Assembly (NCBI GenBank): GCA_009733575.1
Contig: ML769453.1
Span: 1 to 64,000, forward strand
Direction: 5' to 3'
DNA: 64,000 bases
Source: Gymnopus androsaceus JB14
Lineage: Eukaryota; Basidiomycota; Agaricomycetes; Agaricales; Omphalotaceae
Below are positions 12,941 through 24,694 of the stretch, in pieces. Each line of letters begins with the position of its first letter. The first letter of the stretch is position 1. The position numbers and the translations under genes are program-made. A model generated the notes under the pieces. The model had not been told where the DNA came from. It worked only from the letters and a program-made list of their open reading frames with translations, and ran no database searches.

Positions 12941-15130
12941 TTAGTTCGTGGTCCTATCCATGGTAACTTGACAAACCTTCCGCATTAGCCTCTGGGTATC
13001 GGGATAACGACGCGAAACGCGCCTGATATCAACCCGCACGGATAGATCTCCTCCTTGCGACGCTTGAGGCGGATCCGACGTTGGAGGGGACAGTGGATGA
13101 TAGGTAGAGGAAGCGACCTGAGCTACGTCTGTCACCGGATGCCAGGCCTGTGAAGTTTCCAAGGCACTTCGGAGATTCAGTGAGAGTTCCGTCGCCAGGT
13201 GTCAGCCTAGATTGCGGAGAAGGGTAGGGCTGGAACGGCAAACGGGGCTCGACGGTATCTCGGATTGGGGTGGAAGGATTCTCGTGAATGTATGCGCGAT
13301 GGTCGACCTGCCCAGGGGGGATTCTCTGCGGGCTCTCATGATCCATATCCATATCCTGATTATCGAGTGGCGAGTGATCTTCATGCATCGCGACGTCCCG
13401 AACATCTGGAGACATATATCGGCTTTCGGAAGGAGCTTTAGGCGTCACCTTCAGCGGCGGAGGCAGGAATGTTATCACTCTTCGCGAAGAGTCTGCGGAC
13501 ATCCCTGTCTTCTTTCCCTCTCCTGCATTCCGGCCAAGACCAGGCAGGGTAAATTGAGACTTTCGAGTTCCAGAGTCGTTGTCTCTGCGAGTGCGATTTA
13601 GCTTAGCGGGAATCGTCTGAAACTGCTGCTTACATTTTTGCTTTCTTTCTCGCGGACCCTAGTGTACTCCATTCTTCGTCGTCATTGGTGGGTAAGGAGC
13701 TGTATGGCTTCTGAGGGTTGGATCGGGCAGTATTTCCAGCAGTCGGATTACGAGGCCGTTTAGCACTACCGCCTTGGGGTTGTCGTGTGGGAGATGAGGG
13801 CGGAGAGCGTCGGAAAGTATGTTTCTGGCGTGCATTTAAAGGAGTAGAAGTCTTGATTTTACGATCGATCTTGTTTGTATTCGAGATAAAATGCAGAGGT
13901 GATGTTTGGGACGGTATGGATGTCGATGATGAGATGGAATCAAGAGACTGTTTATGGCACGGTACGCGAACCGGGGGTTCATCGAATGAAGTAGGAATTT
14001 GGACAGGAGGTGCAGTTGGAATCGATGGAGCAATATAAGAGATTGAGCATGGGAAGCAGGCAGTGGGTATAAAGCACGTCTCGCGAATGGAAGCGGACGA
14101 GTGGGTCGTGCATGCATTCTAAACTCGATGTGAAGGCAAAGGAGGAGATGATGCAGGGTAGTGATCCATAGGAGAGCTCGATGCTTCGGCGTTGGAGAAA
14201 TTAGGTCGGATTGGAGATGAGAAAGTAGTATGCGGTTCGCGTAATTGCGGTCGCGGTAGAATGGGTGGTACTTCGGTGAATGAACCGTTGGCTGTATGCT
14301 CCAACGGTGGAGCTATTTCGGTCACCTTCGAAGCTGGGAAGTTGCGGAAGAGGATGTTCATTTGGTACTGCAGCACCGACTTCAGCTTGGACAGGAGAGT
14401 CAACCACGTCAGATAGAACAGCTTTCTGGCGTGCTGCTTTGAAATAACGTTTCGTGTAGCAGAATCCGAAGAAGCCATAACTTTAGCTTTCTTCGCTTGA
14501 TTCCTGAAACCATCGATGATAGTTCCTTTGGCCGATTCTGGTTTTGTCGACGCGACCGGTTTAGATTTGTTGTGAATCCGAGAAGATGTAGGAGGTTTAT
14601 TTGCACGGGAAGCTGCATTGATTTTAGCGATGCTGAATGGATTGGGTTTGTAGAGAACAGCCTCTTCTCTGCTGGAGAGGTCAAACTCGTTGATCAGTTT
14701 CGCCTCGTCGAGTGAAGGATTAGTGTCTAGAGAAGCATTCTCAGTATCAGAGTCGGAGTCAGAATCGTATTTTCTAGCACGAAGATTAAATGCCCAAGCA
14801 TTTTCAGAAGGCATGCGGATGAGGTGGTTAGTGTGAGAGCTTGCGTAGTACGTAAACTTGAAATCTCCAGCTTTGACATCCTTCTTTGGTTTAGGCCCCC
14901 CAGAACCCACCCAAACTTTGAAGTACGCTATTCCGGCAAAATCCTTGTTCAAAAATAGCTGAAAACTCAGATCCTTGTCCCATATAGCGTGCTTTAGGCC
15001 AAAAAACCAAGATCTTCGGAGTGTAAATAATCAAGGTGCCAGAATCTATGCATCTTTTGAAGAGCTTTTGATCACACAGAACGCTAGTAAGGCCTTTCCT
15101 GTTTGTGCGACCTTCCTCGTTCTAAATAGC
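12941..15130 (-). CDS. Uncharacterised, largely disordered protein; frame interrupted
   Basis: I do not recognise this protein. Reading on the minus strand, an exon beginning near 15128 (NEEGRTNRKGLTSVLCDQK) joins across an intron at about 14962-15012 to LFLNKDFAGIAYFKVWVG and KFTYYASSHTNHLIRMPSE. After that the protein is Ser/Pro/Lys-rich and disordered to its end (a Ser-Pro segment near 14120-14200, SRRVITFLPPPLKVTPKAP near 13440-13500). The likely frame changes near 14400-14440 and 14330-14350 and again near 13140-13200 with no good intron, so single-base indels or decay are present. The true 5' end lies upstream of 15130 and was not found; the 3' end is either 13029 or 12941 depending on frame. 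The ordered N-terminal part could be a small domain in a nuclear scaffold protein (guess). Confidence 0.45.
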
Positions 15131-15247
15131 GTACTCGAGACCATCTCAGCGGATAAGGTTCAGTAGCAGTTTCCGAGGGCCTTCTGGTCTTCAGTATTAA
15201 TCTGGTATATTACTTAAAAGTTTCTACATTACAGGCCAGGGCACGCC

Positions 15248-16588
15248 TCATAGGGAGTCTTTCCTAATCAGGGGATCGTCGGATCGGCCGGCGGATGTGG
15301 TAGTCAATCTTTGACCAGGACTATGCAAAGGAGTGTATGCCGAGTTGTCTGCCCCTTCATCGTCAGAATAGACTGATCGATGTGTAGCATTGAGGAAAAT
15401 GACTACAGTTGGGTACAGAGCCTAAGTAAAGATCAGCGCCCTGTATCGCTTATAGGTAAACAATCACTCGCCGTGATTTGAGGTACTATTGCCACCAGCA
15501 TAACTGTAGTAAATATAGGACTGCCAAAGACATTGTTCACAAGGATTAGTAGCTGAAATTCCAGATAAGCAGAGCGTTCAAGCTTATATATTGATCAAAG
15601 GAGTTCACCCAAATAAACGAATATGCAAATCCGGACTCCAGCATATGGATCAGTATTCTTCCCATAGTGCGAAATTGTTTGTTATCGGATCCCCTGTATG
15701 TTAGGTGCATGGTATGTCGAGATTCCCTACAGCGAAAGAAATTGAATTATGTAGAGTTTTAGACGATTGCAGTGACGGACCATGCAATTTTCCCAATGAA
15801 TGATGTTGCCACTACGTTTGTTACGAATAGCGTTAATGGGAGCATAGCGGCCAACGCGATTGAAGTGTTTAAAGGCGAATCGTCTGGTTCGAACATCGCC
15901 ACTGTGGCCGTAACTATGCTTGAAATCACGGCAACTATAAATTAACTAGATCAGTCGATTGTGCTTTTCTTCAACAAGATATAATGCGTACCGGTGCTTG
16001 CACTCAAGCATACAAGAAGTAGGTATCTGGCGCGAGGGTATCTGCTACTGGCCAGAGTCCACGCTCGCCAAACAACGACGATGTCACTTAGTAGGTACTA
16101 CCCGACAAAAGTAACAAAATCAGTCTACCAAAAAGGCACATTTAAATAAGACCTTACGGTGAGTTTGACAATCACGTCGAGAGCTATACCAAGCTGCGTA
16201 GATTGCTCAACCTTGTTGGTGAACAAAGCTTCGATAATGTATGCTATTAGCAAGAATATGAAAGTCGTATCGCAGAGGAACATGATTGCTATGATGGTAA
16301 GGAGAAATTTTCTCGATGTGTTCACTTTCTGGCGTTCGTATCTAAGCAGAAAAACGGCTAAGTATGGGCTCGCAAGACGAGCGCTGGCTGATCTTACATT
16401 AAGAAGTAGGTCGAGACTCCAGAGATGATGACAGAAGCGCCTGAAAAAGATCCATTAAACTTCGTTGTAAATTTGAACGAGATTAACTCACCGTACAAAG
16501 TACAGGCCACCGCTATACCTATGAGCGCTAATTCCACCGCTTCCAGCATATCACTCCAATCATTACTGGTACTATCAGTTGAAGCCAT
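15248..16588 (-). CDS. Multi-pass (about seven TM) membrane protein
   Basis: A membrane protein of a type I associate with mushroom fungi, with no assigned function that I know. Start MASTDSTSNDWSDMLEAVE at 16588. Exons splice to give hydrophobic segments ELALIGIAVACTLYG, ASVIISGVSTYFLM, FLLTIIAIMFLCDTTFIFLL, YLLSDIVVVWRAW, YLLLVCLSASTVAVISSIV, MLPLTLFVTNVVATSF, ILIHMLESGFAYSFIW, LLILVNNVFGSPIF and a last ALYPTVVIFLNATHRSVY, followed by a cytosolic tail ending DPLIRKDSL at 15248. Motifs such as LSDxxVVWRAW and ALYPT recur in this family (from memory). One intron (about 15417-15470) appears to use a GC donor (ACG|GCGAGT). Orientation and splicing agree well, so the gene looks intact; its ligand or transport role is unknown. 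Confidence 0.75.
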
Positions 16589-17480
16589 TCCTTGAAAAGT
16601 GGGAGGGCGTGTCACTGCGAGATAGGTGTACAAGGTAGAGCGACGTCGGAGACTTGAATATATAGTGATTTTCAAGAAGACTAGACGGTCAGGGTCACCG
16701 AAGACAGCCGTTGAGAATCCCGTCATACAGTAGTAAACATACTTAAATCAAAAACTAGCCTAAGCGCTGCCTTAATTTGATGGAATTTCGGAAGATGGGC
16801 ACGCCGAACTCGAATGTCAAGTTCCTTAAATATACATAGTAAGAGAATAGAATAAGTACCTTTAGAATACCCCAAAATACAATATCAAGTTTCCTGTCAG
16901 CGCTGAGCACCGTGAAAGGCGGCGCGCGCGGTGGTATTGATGCGCGGACTTGCTGTCAAAGGCCTTCAATGAGAATCTGTTCGGCAATGGCATCTGGATT
17001 CACTCCTTTGTAATTTGGCTGAGGTCCATTTGTTCTCCGACGTGCGAAAGCCGAGCAAAAGGGCTGCAAAAAGCCACAAAGCCTATCAGTTTGACCGCCG
17101 CCTTGGTGAATCTGGCTGAATGACCCCGGTGTAATCAAAGCCGAGACGAAGGGGGGTGCAAGAAGGCGCTAGAGTAAAGCCCAATGTAGCATAGACTCGG
17201 AGACTAGGGTCTTCATAGGCAGAAACTCAGCTACCTACAGCAGATGTGGAGGAAGAGGTTAGTAGTACAAGTCGCTTTGGCCACCGTGGAAAATCTAATC
17301 TCTACTTCTTACTACCACAACAACGCGAAAATTTTCACGTTCACAATTTCAAGTTCAAGCAAACTACCTTAAGATGCGGTGATCTTCATTGCATACTTTT
17401 TCTGGCACAAGATTGGGCATCGCCATACGCGCGGAGCGCCGCCGAGGGCAACCGCTCTACATCACAGTATCATTAGAGTC
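16589..17480. other. Intergenic region before the tandem array
   Basis: A 60-codon ORF at 16956-17138 (-) is the only sizeable frame and has no recognisable features. From about 17480 onward the sequence becomes similar to 21400-21800, marking the left limit of the repeated units. Confidence 0.5.
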
Positions 17481-17853
17481 ACTGGGTTTATACATCTCTG
17501 CTGAGGCTGAGTCCTTTCTTTGTTTTTCCCGCCACAAATACTTCTGAAACATTCTCGTCATGTTCTTACAATGTAGGACCACGCTTCCATAGATGATGAT
17601 AGTAGTTGTGCAGGAAACAGATGAGGTGTCATCGACGTCGACTTGATGATCATGGATCATGGATATATAGCTACGTACTTGTGTGCTATATACCTATCCG
17701 GTATCAGTCGTTGGGCTGGGATGGGCCAAAGATCATCATCACTGGAAAACTGGAACACTGCAGAAAGCAACGCCAACTTTGTATCAGTGAAACCTCTTGA
17801 TATAGCGGTAAATTGTAATGTCTCGCAGCTAGCTTCCCTTTCCTCCTTCCTCC

Positions 17854-18882
17854 ATGATGTCGTCCTTGAGTAAATTATGGCTTGGGTAGGTGGCTTGGGT
17901 TCTATGTCGGAAGCACATTCACTGATTCAACAACAGTCTTCTTGTAGCAATTCTATATGCGCCATTGAGTATAGGAGTTGTTTTTCAAAATGTCACCACA
18001 GATTCTAGTACCCATCCATTAAAAGAAGTGAATGTAACATGGGTGCACGAGAACAACGACACATTTAGTTGGACAGCGCAGGCTACCTTCAATGATGACA
18101 AGTCTTCCAGCTTAATGCCAGTGCCCAATTCAACACAACCATCTGGATTTTTCTTTCTGCCTCTGCCTGTTCCGCCACCAAGGTGAGTTACACACTACTT
18201 ATGTTGAAAAGGTTTTATCTAGAGCTCATTTGTGCCAATGGTATAGAAATGTTACTCTGGAGGCATTGCGGTTTGGCATCTTCAACATTACGTAAGCGAG
18301 GATTACTTTATGAATTAAATTTTTATAGAAATCGAGTACCCTTTCAGCATACCCGACCAAAATTCAACTCAGAATTTTCCAATTCCAGCCGTTGGTTTGA
18401 ATTTCGGACCAGGGCATTCTTCTCATCATGCAACTGTCAGTGTTACACCCACAGGATCTACGACCAGGCAAGTTCAAAAGTACCAAGTTGGATTATATTA
18501 CTTGCTAAGATCCATTGAACCTCGCAGCACTACGATTCCTTTATTGAGCCCGACTTCGAATTCAAATTCAACTTTGTCTTCTGTGACGGGTTCGTCCAAG
18601 TCACATACAGATGTGATCATTGGTGCCGTTGTCGGGTCCGTCGCGTTCCTGCTCATAGCAGGCGTACTAATTTTCCTGTGCCTACGGAATCGGCGTTGTC
18701 GACTTGAGAGGACCGATCCTCCAGAGTTCACAAGAGATAAAATGGTCCGAGAACCATACACCGGTTTCCCTCCATTGCATCAATCAACGACGCGCGATAA
18801 TTTGTCTACTCGTAGCTCACTCTACTCTGATGGCAGTGGCCGGCCGCTGCAATCAGAACCGGTGGACGCATGGGCAATATAA
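17854..18882 (+). CDS. Single-pass membrane protein, array copy 1
   Basis: A type I membrane protein. Exon 1 plus the acceptor AACAACAG gives a signal peptide MSSLSKLWLGLLVAILYAPL. A short ectodomain follows, rich in N-x-S/T sites, with the pattern VNVTWVHENNDTFSWTAQATF, which recalls the beta-sandwich of Kre9/Knh1-like fungal wall proteins (inference). Later exons carry a Ser/Thr linker and then one membrane helix (DVIIGAVVGSVAFLLIAGVL), basic stop-transfer residues RNRRCRLER and a cytosolic tail with DPPEFTRDKMVREPYTGFPP and a C-terminus EPVDAWAI. Exon borders near 18180-18300 are unsure. The tail is nearly identical in all array copies while the ectodomain differs. Function unknown; surface sensing or adhesion is plausible. 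Confidence 0.72.
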
Positions 18883-19149
18883 GGAAGTAACTCATGTCAT
18901 AGTTGGGTTGGGTTGGACGCTTACGCTCAGACTAAATTATTCTTTCTTCCGAGTCACTCCTTTAGATACCCATTATTGTACATAGAATCGATGTACATAT
19001 AGCATGTAAAATATTACCATGGCCTTGACCTGAGGCTTGATTTTGATGGTCAAGTACTCCGACATAAGGAGGTTCACTTAATTGATTCTCGATGCAATGT
19101 CTTGCAACAACAATGAATTAAATAATGTAGAAACCCACTCGGACTAATT

Positions 19150-20975
19150 CTACTTTTTGTTTGGTTGTCCCAGTTCGCTTGAACGGTCGGTAGCGATTTG
19201 AATACAACGAGCTATGGTAGATCTGACCTTTCCATCTTCCAATGCAAGTAGGCCTGCAATCGTACATCCTCTTGGTGCTGAAAAAAAAAACAAAGATTTG
19301 AATCAAAGCTTGAAGATAAAACTATAGAGAGAAGCTCACTCGTTACTGCATCTCTAATTTGCGCATGATGCGGTCCGGCGAGCAGCACCTTGTAATGCTA
19401 ATACGGAATAAGTGGCAAATGAGAATGCGAAAACGTACTCTGCGAAGCTAGTTCCAAGGCTTCCACACGCGAGAGACCCATCAACACACCCCCATCGGTC
19501 ATAGTTTCCTAAAAAAATACATGCAAACGCGGGACCAGAGCCAGAGAGTGCCGTACACACATCGAAATGCTTTTTGTCCAAAATGCGACAACGACCGGTA
19601 GAAGAAAATTTTTTTAGGATGATGGCACTGTCGATTTCCTCAGTGGGAGAGCTGGGGATCGTTGAAACGACGGTCATGCCTAAGCATACTCAGGATCGGG
19701 AAATAAAAGGGAAGGAAAGATTGGAACACCTTGCAAGGGGTATTAGGCATCGCTCGAATCACCTTTGTCGATGGAAGGACCCAACTAGATAGCTGAGAGA
19801 TGGTGACACCAGCAAGTATACTGATGAGCAGCTTTTGGTCCAAGGCTTCCTTCATTCCAGGTTCTGACAACATGGCATGTACTACTTGAGGCTTGCAGTT
19901 GTAAGGACAATATCTTATGAACGATGTCCAGATAGACGTACCACAGTAGGACGACATCCGATTCTTGTACGGCCTGCACGTTCTGGGACACAACAACTTC
20001 GATATTCTGGCCATGACACCCATCGAGGCGAATATACCTTTGAGCTTGACCGTGCTCTCCTCGCGCTTTACACAAGCAATGAAACGAGAGGGAACGGTCT
20101 TATCATCTGGAGATCCAGTGGGAGTTAGTGTTCCAGGCGTATGTGATTCCCATTTCTCGCGATTGCCGTTTGAAAGACGAGATGGAATATCCAGACTGTC
20201 GACTATATCAGATAGAGCTACCACAATAGGACGACATCCGATTCTTGTACGGTCTGCACGTTCTGGGACACAACAATTATGGATATTCTGTCAGGCCTCC
20301 AGAAGCTCCGCAGACCCTCGCCCGAATTAGCGTAAATTAGGACCGGAATCCTTGGCCGTTTTTAGGGTAAAGTAAGTAGGCCTCAAAGCTCAAAGCCTTG
20401 CCCATTATAGCGTAAATTTCGGCCGAGGAGGAGGAATTTTAGAGGTAAGCGTACCTCATGGCTATAAATCACGGCAAGAAATACGAAAAAGGGACCGTTT
20501 AATTCGAAACTCCGGTGTACCGAAGACTATTTAACCCCCAGAAAAACGCGCGCTGCGCGCACCGAAAAATTGAAAGATTTTTGGCGTACTTATGATACAT
20601 CATGATCCGAATTAGCGTAAATGAGGCTGAAATTCTAGGGGCGGAGCTTCTGGGGCCTATTCTGTCCCATCACACCATCGAGACGAATATACCTTTGAGC
20701 TTGACTGCGCTCTCCTCGCGCTTTACACAAGCAATGAAACGAGAGGGAGCGGTCTTATCACCCGGAGATCCAATGGGAGTTAGTGTTCCAGGCGTATGTG
20801 ATTCCCATTTCTCGCGATTGCCGTTTGAAGACGAGATGAGAATATCCAGACTGTCAACGACTCCAAAGTACAGCATACCATAGTACCGCATCCTAGTTGA
20901 TTAGATAAAACAAAGGTTACATGAGAGTTTATTAGATAGAATCAAAGAACCTAGGACGCAAAGTGTACAACCGAT
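19150..20975 (-). pseudogene. P5CR copy A, disrupted
   Basis: Remnant of pyrroline-5-carboxylate reductase, the last enzyme of proline synthesis. The start codon of the functional copy (ATG GGT TAT) reads ATC GGT TGT here (20973-20975). Exon 2 is interrupted by a MITE at 20293-20658. Just after the partial exon, at about 20224, the sequence jumps back to the GTCGACAGTCTGG part of exon 2, so much of exon 2 is present twice (20224-19950 and 20895-20225). The distal part still encodes ALSGSGPAFACIFL and the end of the enzyme, but with extra frame shifts. It cannot encode a normal enzyme. Confidence 0.85.
20293..20658. mobile_element. hAT-like MITE, copy 1
   Basis: A 366-base insertion in P5CR copy A. 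Ends are inverted repeats AGGCCTCCAGAAGCTCCGC and GCGGAGCTTCTGGGGCCT. It is flanked by the 8-base duplication ATTCTGTC (20285-20292 and 20659-20666), which is single in uninterrupted P5CR copies. Three copies of TAGCGTAAAT lie inside. There is no coding capacity. An 8-base target duplication and short TIRs fit a non-autonomous hAT element. Confidence 0.85.
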
Positions 20976-21010
20976 TGCAGTCAAAGATGGGGAAGGAAAA
21001 ATGAAGTCGC

Positions 21011-21355
21011 ATGCTGTTTTGTAAACGGTCGGCTCGACGCGTTCGATGCTCTCATTCAATCCGTCTTTCTCGTCCTATATCTATCCAGTCTCTCAGAAAA
21101 AGGCTGCTCCCATATGTCATTCAACGCGGAAATTCTGAATTTCCGTATGTTCCTATTATGTTTATTTCCTGCTCAAGGAGAGCAATCGTTCCAACTGGGA
21201 CAAGGATGGAGTATCCGAGTCGATAGAGCGTTAAGTTTAAGCCATCGCTTCAGGTGGATTACGAAAAGACAGATTTAGTAATTAGCCATACTGGTTCGAG
21301 TGACGAGTCTATATGTGCGAAATCAGATTGAACATTGAAGGAAGTGATGATCAAG
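21011..21355 (+). pseudogene. Truncated ALG13 fragment 1
   Basis: Matches the first exon and first intron of ALG13 (33972-34310) but is shifted by several single-base indels and ends at GGTTCTGG, where unit 2 begins. It lacks the second and third exons that hold the conserved C-terminal half, so it cannot make the enzyme. Confidence 0.8.
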
Positions 21356-21818
21356 GTTCTGGCCGACGCTGAACACTGCCAAAACACACTGAAAGCAACG
21401 CCATCAACATCTCTGCTGAGGCTGAGTCCTTTCTTTGTTTTTCCCACCAAAAATCCTTCTGGAACATTCTCGTCATGTTCTTGCAATGTAGGACCAGGTT
21501 TCCGGTTTCCATAGATGATGCTAGTTGTGCAGGAAACAGATGAGATGTCATCGACTTTGTGATGATGATGGGTATAGCTACTTATAGGCTATATACCTAC
21601 CAGTACCAGTCGTTGAGGTGGGATCATTGGGCTAACGATCATCACTGGAACACTGAATTCCAATGAAGGCAACGCCAACTTTGTATCAGTGTAACCTCTT
21701 GATATAGCGGTACAAAGTCGTGATGATCCTGATCATGGGCTTTTCAGGATTGATACTTTATGTTCGAGCGTAAAGACTCCCAGCTAGCTTCCCTTCCCCC
21801 GTGCATATCCTTTCCTCC

Positions 21819-22813
21819 ATGCCATCCCCTAATAAACTATGGCTTGGGTAAGTGGCTTGGGTTCTACGAGCTCAGAAACATTCACCAATTCAAGAATAGT
21901 TTTCTTGCAGTAATTTTGTATGCGCCATTGAGATCTACATGCTCCATTAATTTCAGTGTCCCCAATCCTACGGCACCTAACGTGACGGTGTATTGGACAC
22001 GGAATGACACAGACCCGGCTATTTGGGAAGCGTCGGCTTCCTGGAATTCTTCGACTCTTAGTACCAACGAAATCTTCAATGTGCTCAATTCGAATTCAAG
22101 CCAAGGCAACTTTTCACTGTTTGCTCCTTTACCGGGGTACGCGACATTATCTATGTTTAAAGAAATGCTTCAATTCACTACGTGCAACTATTACAGAAAT
22201 CTTACTCTTCACATACAGGGTTTTGAATTCCCTAAGTGAGCATATTCTGTTAATTTCTTGATTTAAAGAATACAGAAGACTTTTAGTAGTGGTATGCGTA
22301 TGCCTAAAGCCATTTCCAATCCCACAACTTTCGAAATACCAGCAGTGATAAGTCCAACACCGCAAGCGACGATTGAACCAGGATCGGGACCGAGCAGGTA
22401 AGTTCACAAAGTTCGAGGTTTCAAAATTATCAACCAAGATTTGAATTTTGAACTTTCGCAGTGCATCCGTTGTCTCACTCCCGAGTTCGAGTTCGAGTTC
22501 GGCTCTAACTTCATCTCCTATCGCGAGTTCGTCCAGGACAGATACAATTATTGGCGCCGTCGTCGGGTCCGTCGCGTTCCTGCTCATAGCAGGCATACTA
22601 CTTTTCCTGTGCCTACGGAATCGGCGCCGTCGACTTGAGAGGACCGACCCCCCAGAGTTCACAAGAGATAAAATGGTCCGGGAACCATACACCGGTTTTC
22701 CTCCAACGCATCAATCTACGACGCGCGATAGATTGTCTACTCGTAGTTCACTCTACTCTGATGACAGTGCCCGGCCGCTGAAATCAGAACTGGTGGACGC
22801 ATGGGCAATATAA
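21819..22813 (+). CDS. Single-pass membrane protein, array copy 2
   Basis: Same build as copy 1. Signal peptide MPSPNKLWLGFLAVILYAPL (across an intron with acceptor AAGAATAG). The ectodomain contains VTVYWTRNDTDPAIWEASAS and many N-x-S/T sites, and is the most different of the array ectodomains. The TM helix DTIIGAVVGSVAFLLIAGIL and tail are almost the same as in the other copies, ending SELVDAWAI. Exon borders between 22140 and 22460 are approximate. It faces the P5CR copy B remnant tail to tail. Confidence 0.72.
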
Positions 22814-23073
22814 CTCGTGTTATAGTTGGGTTGGGCTGGAGGCTTACGCTCATACTAAAATATTCTTTCCTTCCGAGTCACTCCTTAGATACCCATTATT
22901 GTATATAGAATCGATGTACATTCAACACAACATCCATGTATGTAAAATATCACCACTGAGGCTCTGCAGTATTCCGACATAAAGAGGCTTTGGCCCACCC
23001 AAATTTAATTGATCCGCGACACAGTCTTTTACAGCAACAATAAATTAATTGTAGAAACCCACTCGGGCTAATT

Positions 23074-24670
23074 CTACTTTTTGTGTTTGGTTGTCCCAGC
23101 TCGCTTGCACGGTCGGTAGCGATTGGAATACATCGAGCTATGGTAGATCTGACTTTTCCATCTTCCAATGCAAGTAGGCCTGCAATCGTACACCCTCCTG
23201 GTGCTGAAGAAAAGATGTGAATTAAAGCAAGATAAAACAACAAAGAGAAGGTCACTCGCTACTGCATCTCTAATTTGTGCAGGATGCTGTCCAGCTTGCA
23301 GAACCATACGAGCAGCCCCTTGTAATGCTGATATAAAATAAGTAAACTTTACTTGAAACAGCCAGACGAGAAGCGGAAACGTACTCTGCGAAGCTAGTTC
23401 CAACGCTTCCGCGCGAGGGAGACCTATCATCACACCTCCATCGGCCATAGCTTCCAGAAAGATACATGCAAACGCAGGACTAGAGCTAGAGAGTGCAGTA
23501 CACGCGTCGAAATGCTTCTCGTCCAAAATTCGACAACGACCGATAGAAGAAAAGATTTTTAGGATGATGGCACTATCGATTTTCTCAGTGAGAGAGCTGG
23601 TGATCAACTGGTGATCGTTAAAATGACGGTCATGCCTTCGCGAATCTAAGCATAGTTAGGATCGGGAAATAAGAGGGAAGGAAAGATTGAAATACCTTGC
23701 AAGGCGTATTAGGCATCGCTCGAATCACCTTTGTCGATGGAAGGACCCAGCTAGATAACTGAGAGATAGTGACACCAGTACTAGTAAGTATACTGATGAG
23801 CAGCTTTTGGTCCAAGGCTTCCTTCATTCCGAAGATGGCATGTGCTACTTAAGGCTTGCAGCTACAGTATAAGGTCAATATATTATGAACGATATTCAGA
23901 TAGACGTACCACAATAGGACGACATCCGATTCTTGTACGGTCTGCACGTTCTGGGACACAACAATTTGGATATTCTGTCAGGCCTCCAGAAGCTCCCGCA
24001 GACCCTCGCCCGAATTAGCGTAAATTAGGACCCGGAATCCTTGGCCGTTTTTAGGGTAAAGTAAGTAGGCCTCAAAGCTCAAAGCCTTGCCCATTATAGC
24101 GTAAATTCGGCCCGAGGAGGAGGATTTTAGAGGTAAGCGTACCTCATGGCTATAAATCACGGCAAGAAATACGAAAAAGGACCGTTTAATTCGAAACTCC
24201 GGTGTACCGAAGACTATTTAGAACCCCCCAGAAAAACGCGCGCTGCGCGCACCGAAAAATTGAAAGATTTTTGGCGTACTTATGATACATCATGATCCGA
24301 ATTAGCGTAAATGAGGCTGAAATTCTAGGGGCGGAGCTTCTGGGGGCCTATTCTGTCCCATCACACCCATCGAGACGAATATACCTTTGAGTTTGACCGC
24401 GCTCTCCTCGCGCTTTACACAAGCAATGAAACGAGAGGGAGCGGTCTTATCACCCGGAGATCCAATGGGAGTTGCTGTTCCAGGCGTATGTGATTCCCAT
24501 TTCTCGCGATTGCCGTTTGAAAGACGAGATGAGATATCCAGACTGTCAACGACTTATTTAAAGTACAGCAATACCCATAGTACCGCATCCTAGTTGATTA
24601 GATAAACAAGGTTACATGAGAGTTTATTAGATAGAATCAAAGAACCTAGGACGCAAAGTGTACAACCGAT
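23074..24670 (-). pseudogene. P5CR copy B, disrupted
   Basis: A second broken pyrroline-5-carboxylate reductase. The start codon is ATC (24668-24670) as in copy A, exon 2 carries the same MITE at the same site (23980-24349), and the reading frame breaks in several places (for example around 23590-23640, where ACTGGTGATC is duplicated). The 3' exons with SPAFACIFLEA and IAGLLALEDGKVRS are recognisable. Start loss and insertion shared with copy A show that the damage preceded the duplication. Confidence 0.85.
23980..24349. mobile_element. hAT-like MITE, copy 2
   Basis: A 370-base counterpart of the element at 20293-20658, with the same ATTCTGTC duplication (23972-23979 and 24350-24357) and TIRs AGGCCTCCAGAAGCTCCCGC / GCGGAGCTTCTGGGGGCCT. 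The two copies differ mostly by single-base changes in homopolymer runs. It sits at the identical position in P5CR copy B, so it was copied with the unit rather than inserted twice. Confidence 0.85.
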
Positions 24671-24694
24671 TGCAGTCAAAGATGGAAGGAAAAA

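Noticed and set aside
13718..14038. Plus-strand ORF with Gly/Val/Asp-rich composition
   Set aside because: Antisense to the Ser/Pro-rich coding sequence of the 13-15 kb gene; composition is a reflection of it.
16956..17138. 60-codon minus-strand ORF
   Set aside because: Too short, no features, no neighbours suggesting a gene.
19877..20330. Plus-strand ORFs across P5CR copies
   Set aside because: They are the complement of P5CR exons and recur in every copy for that reason.
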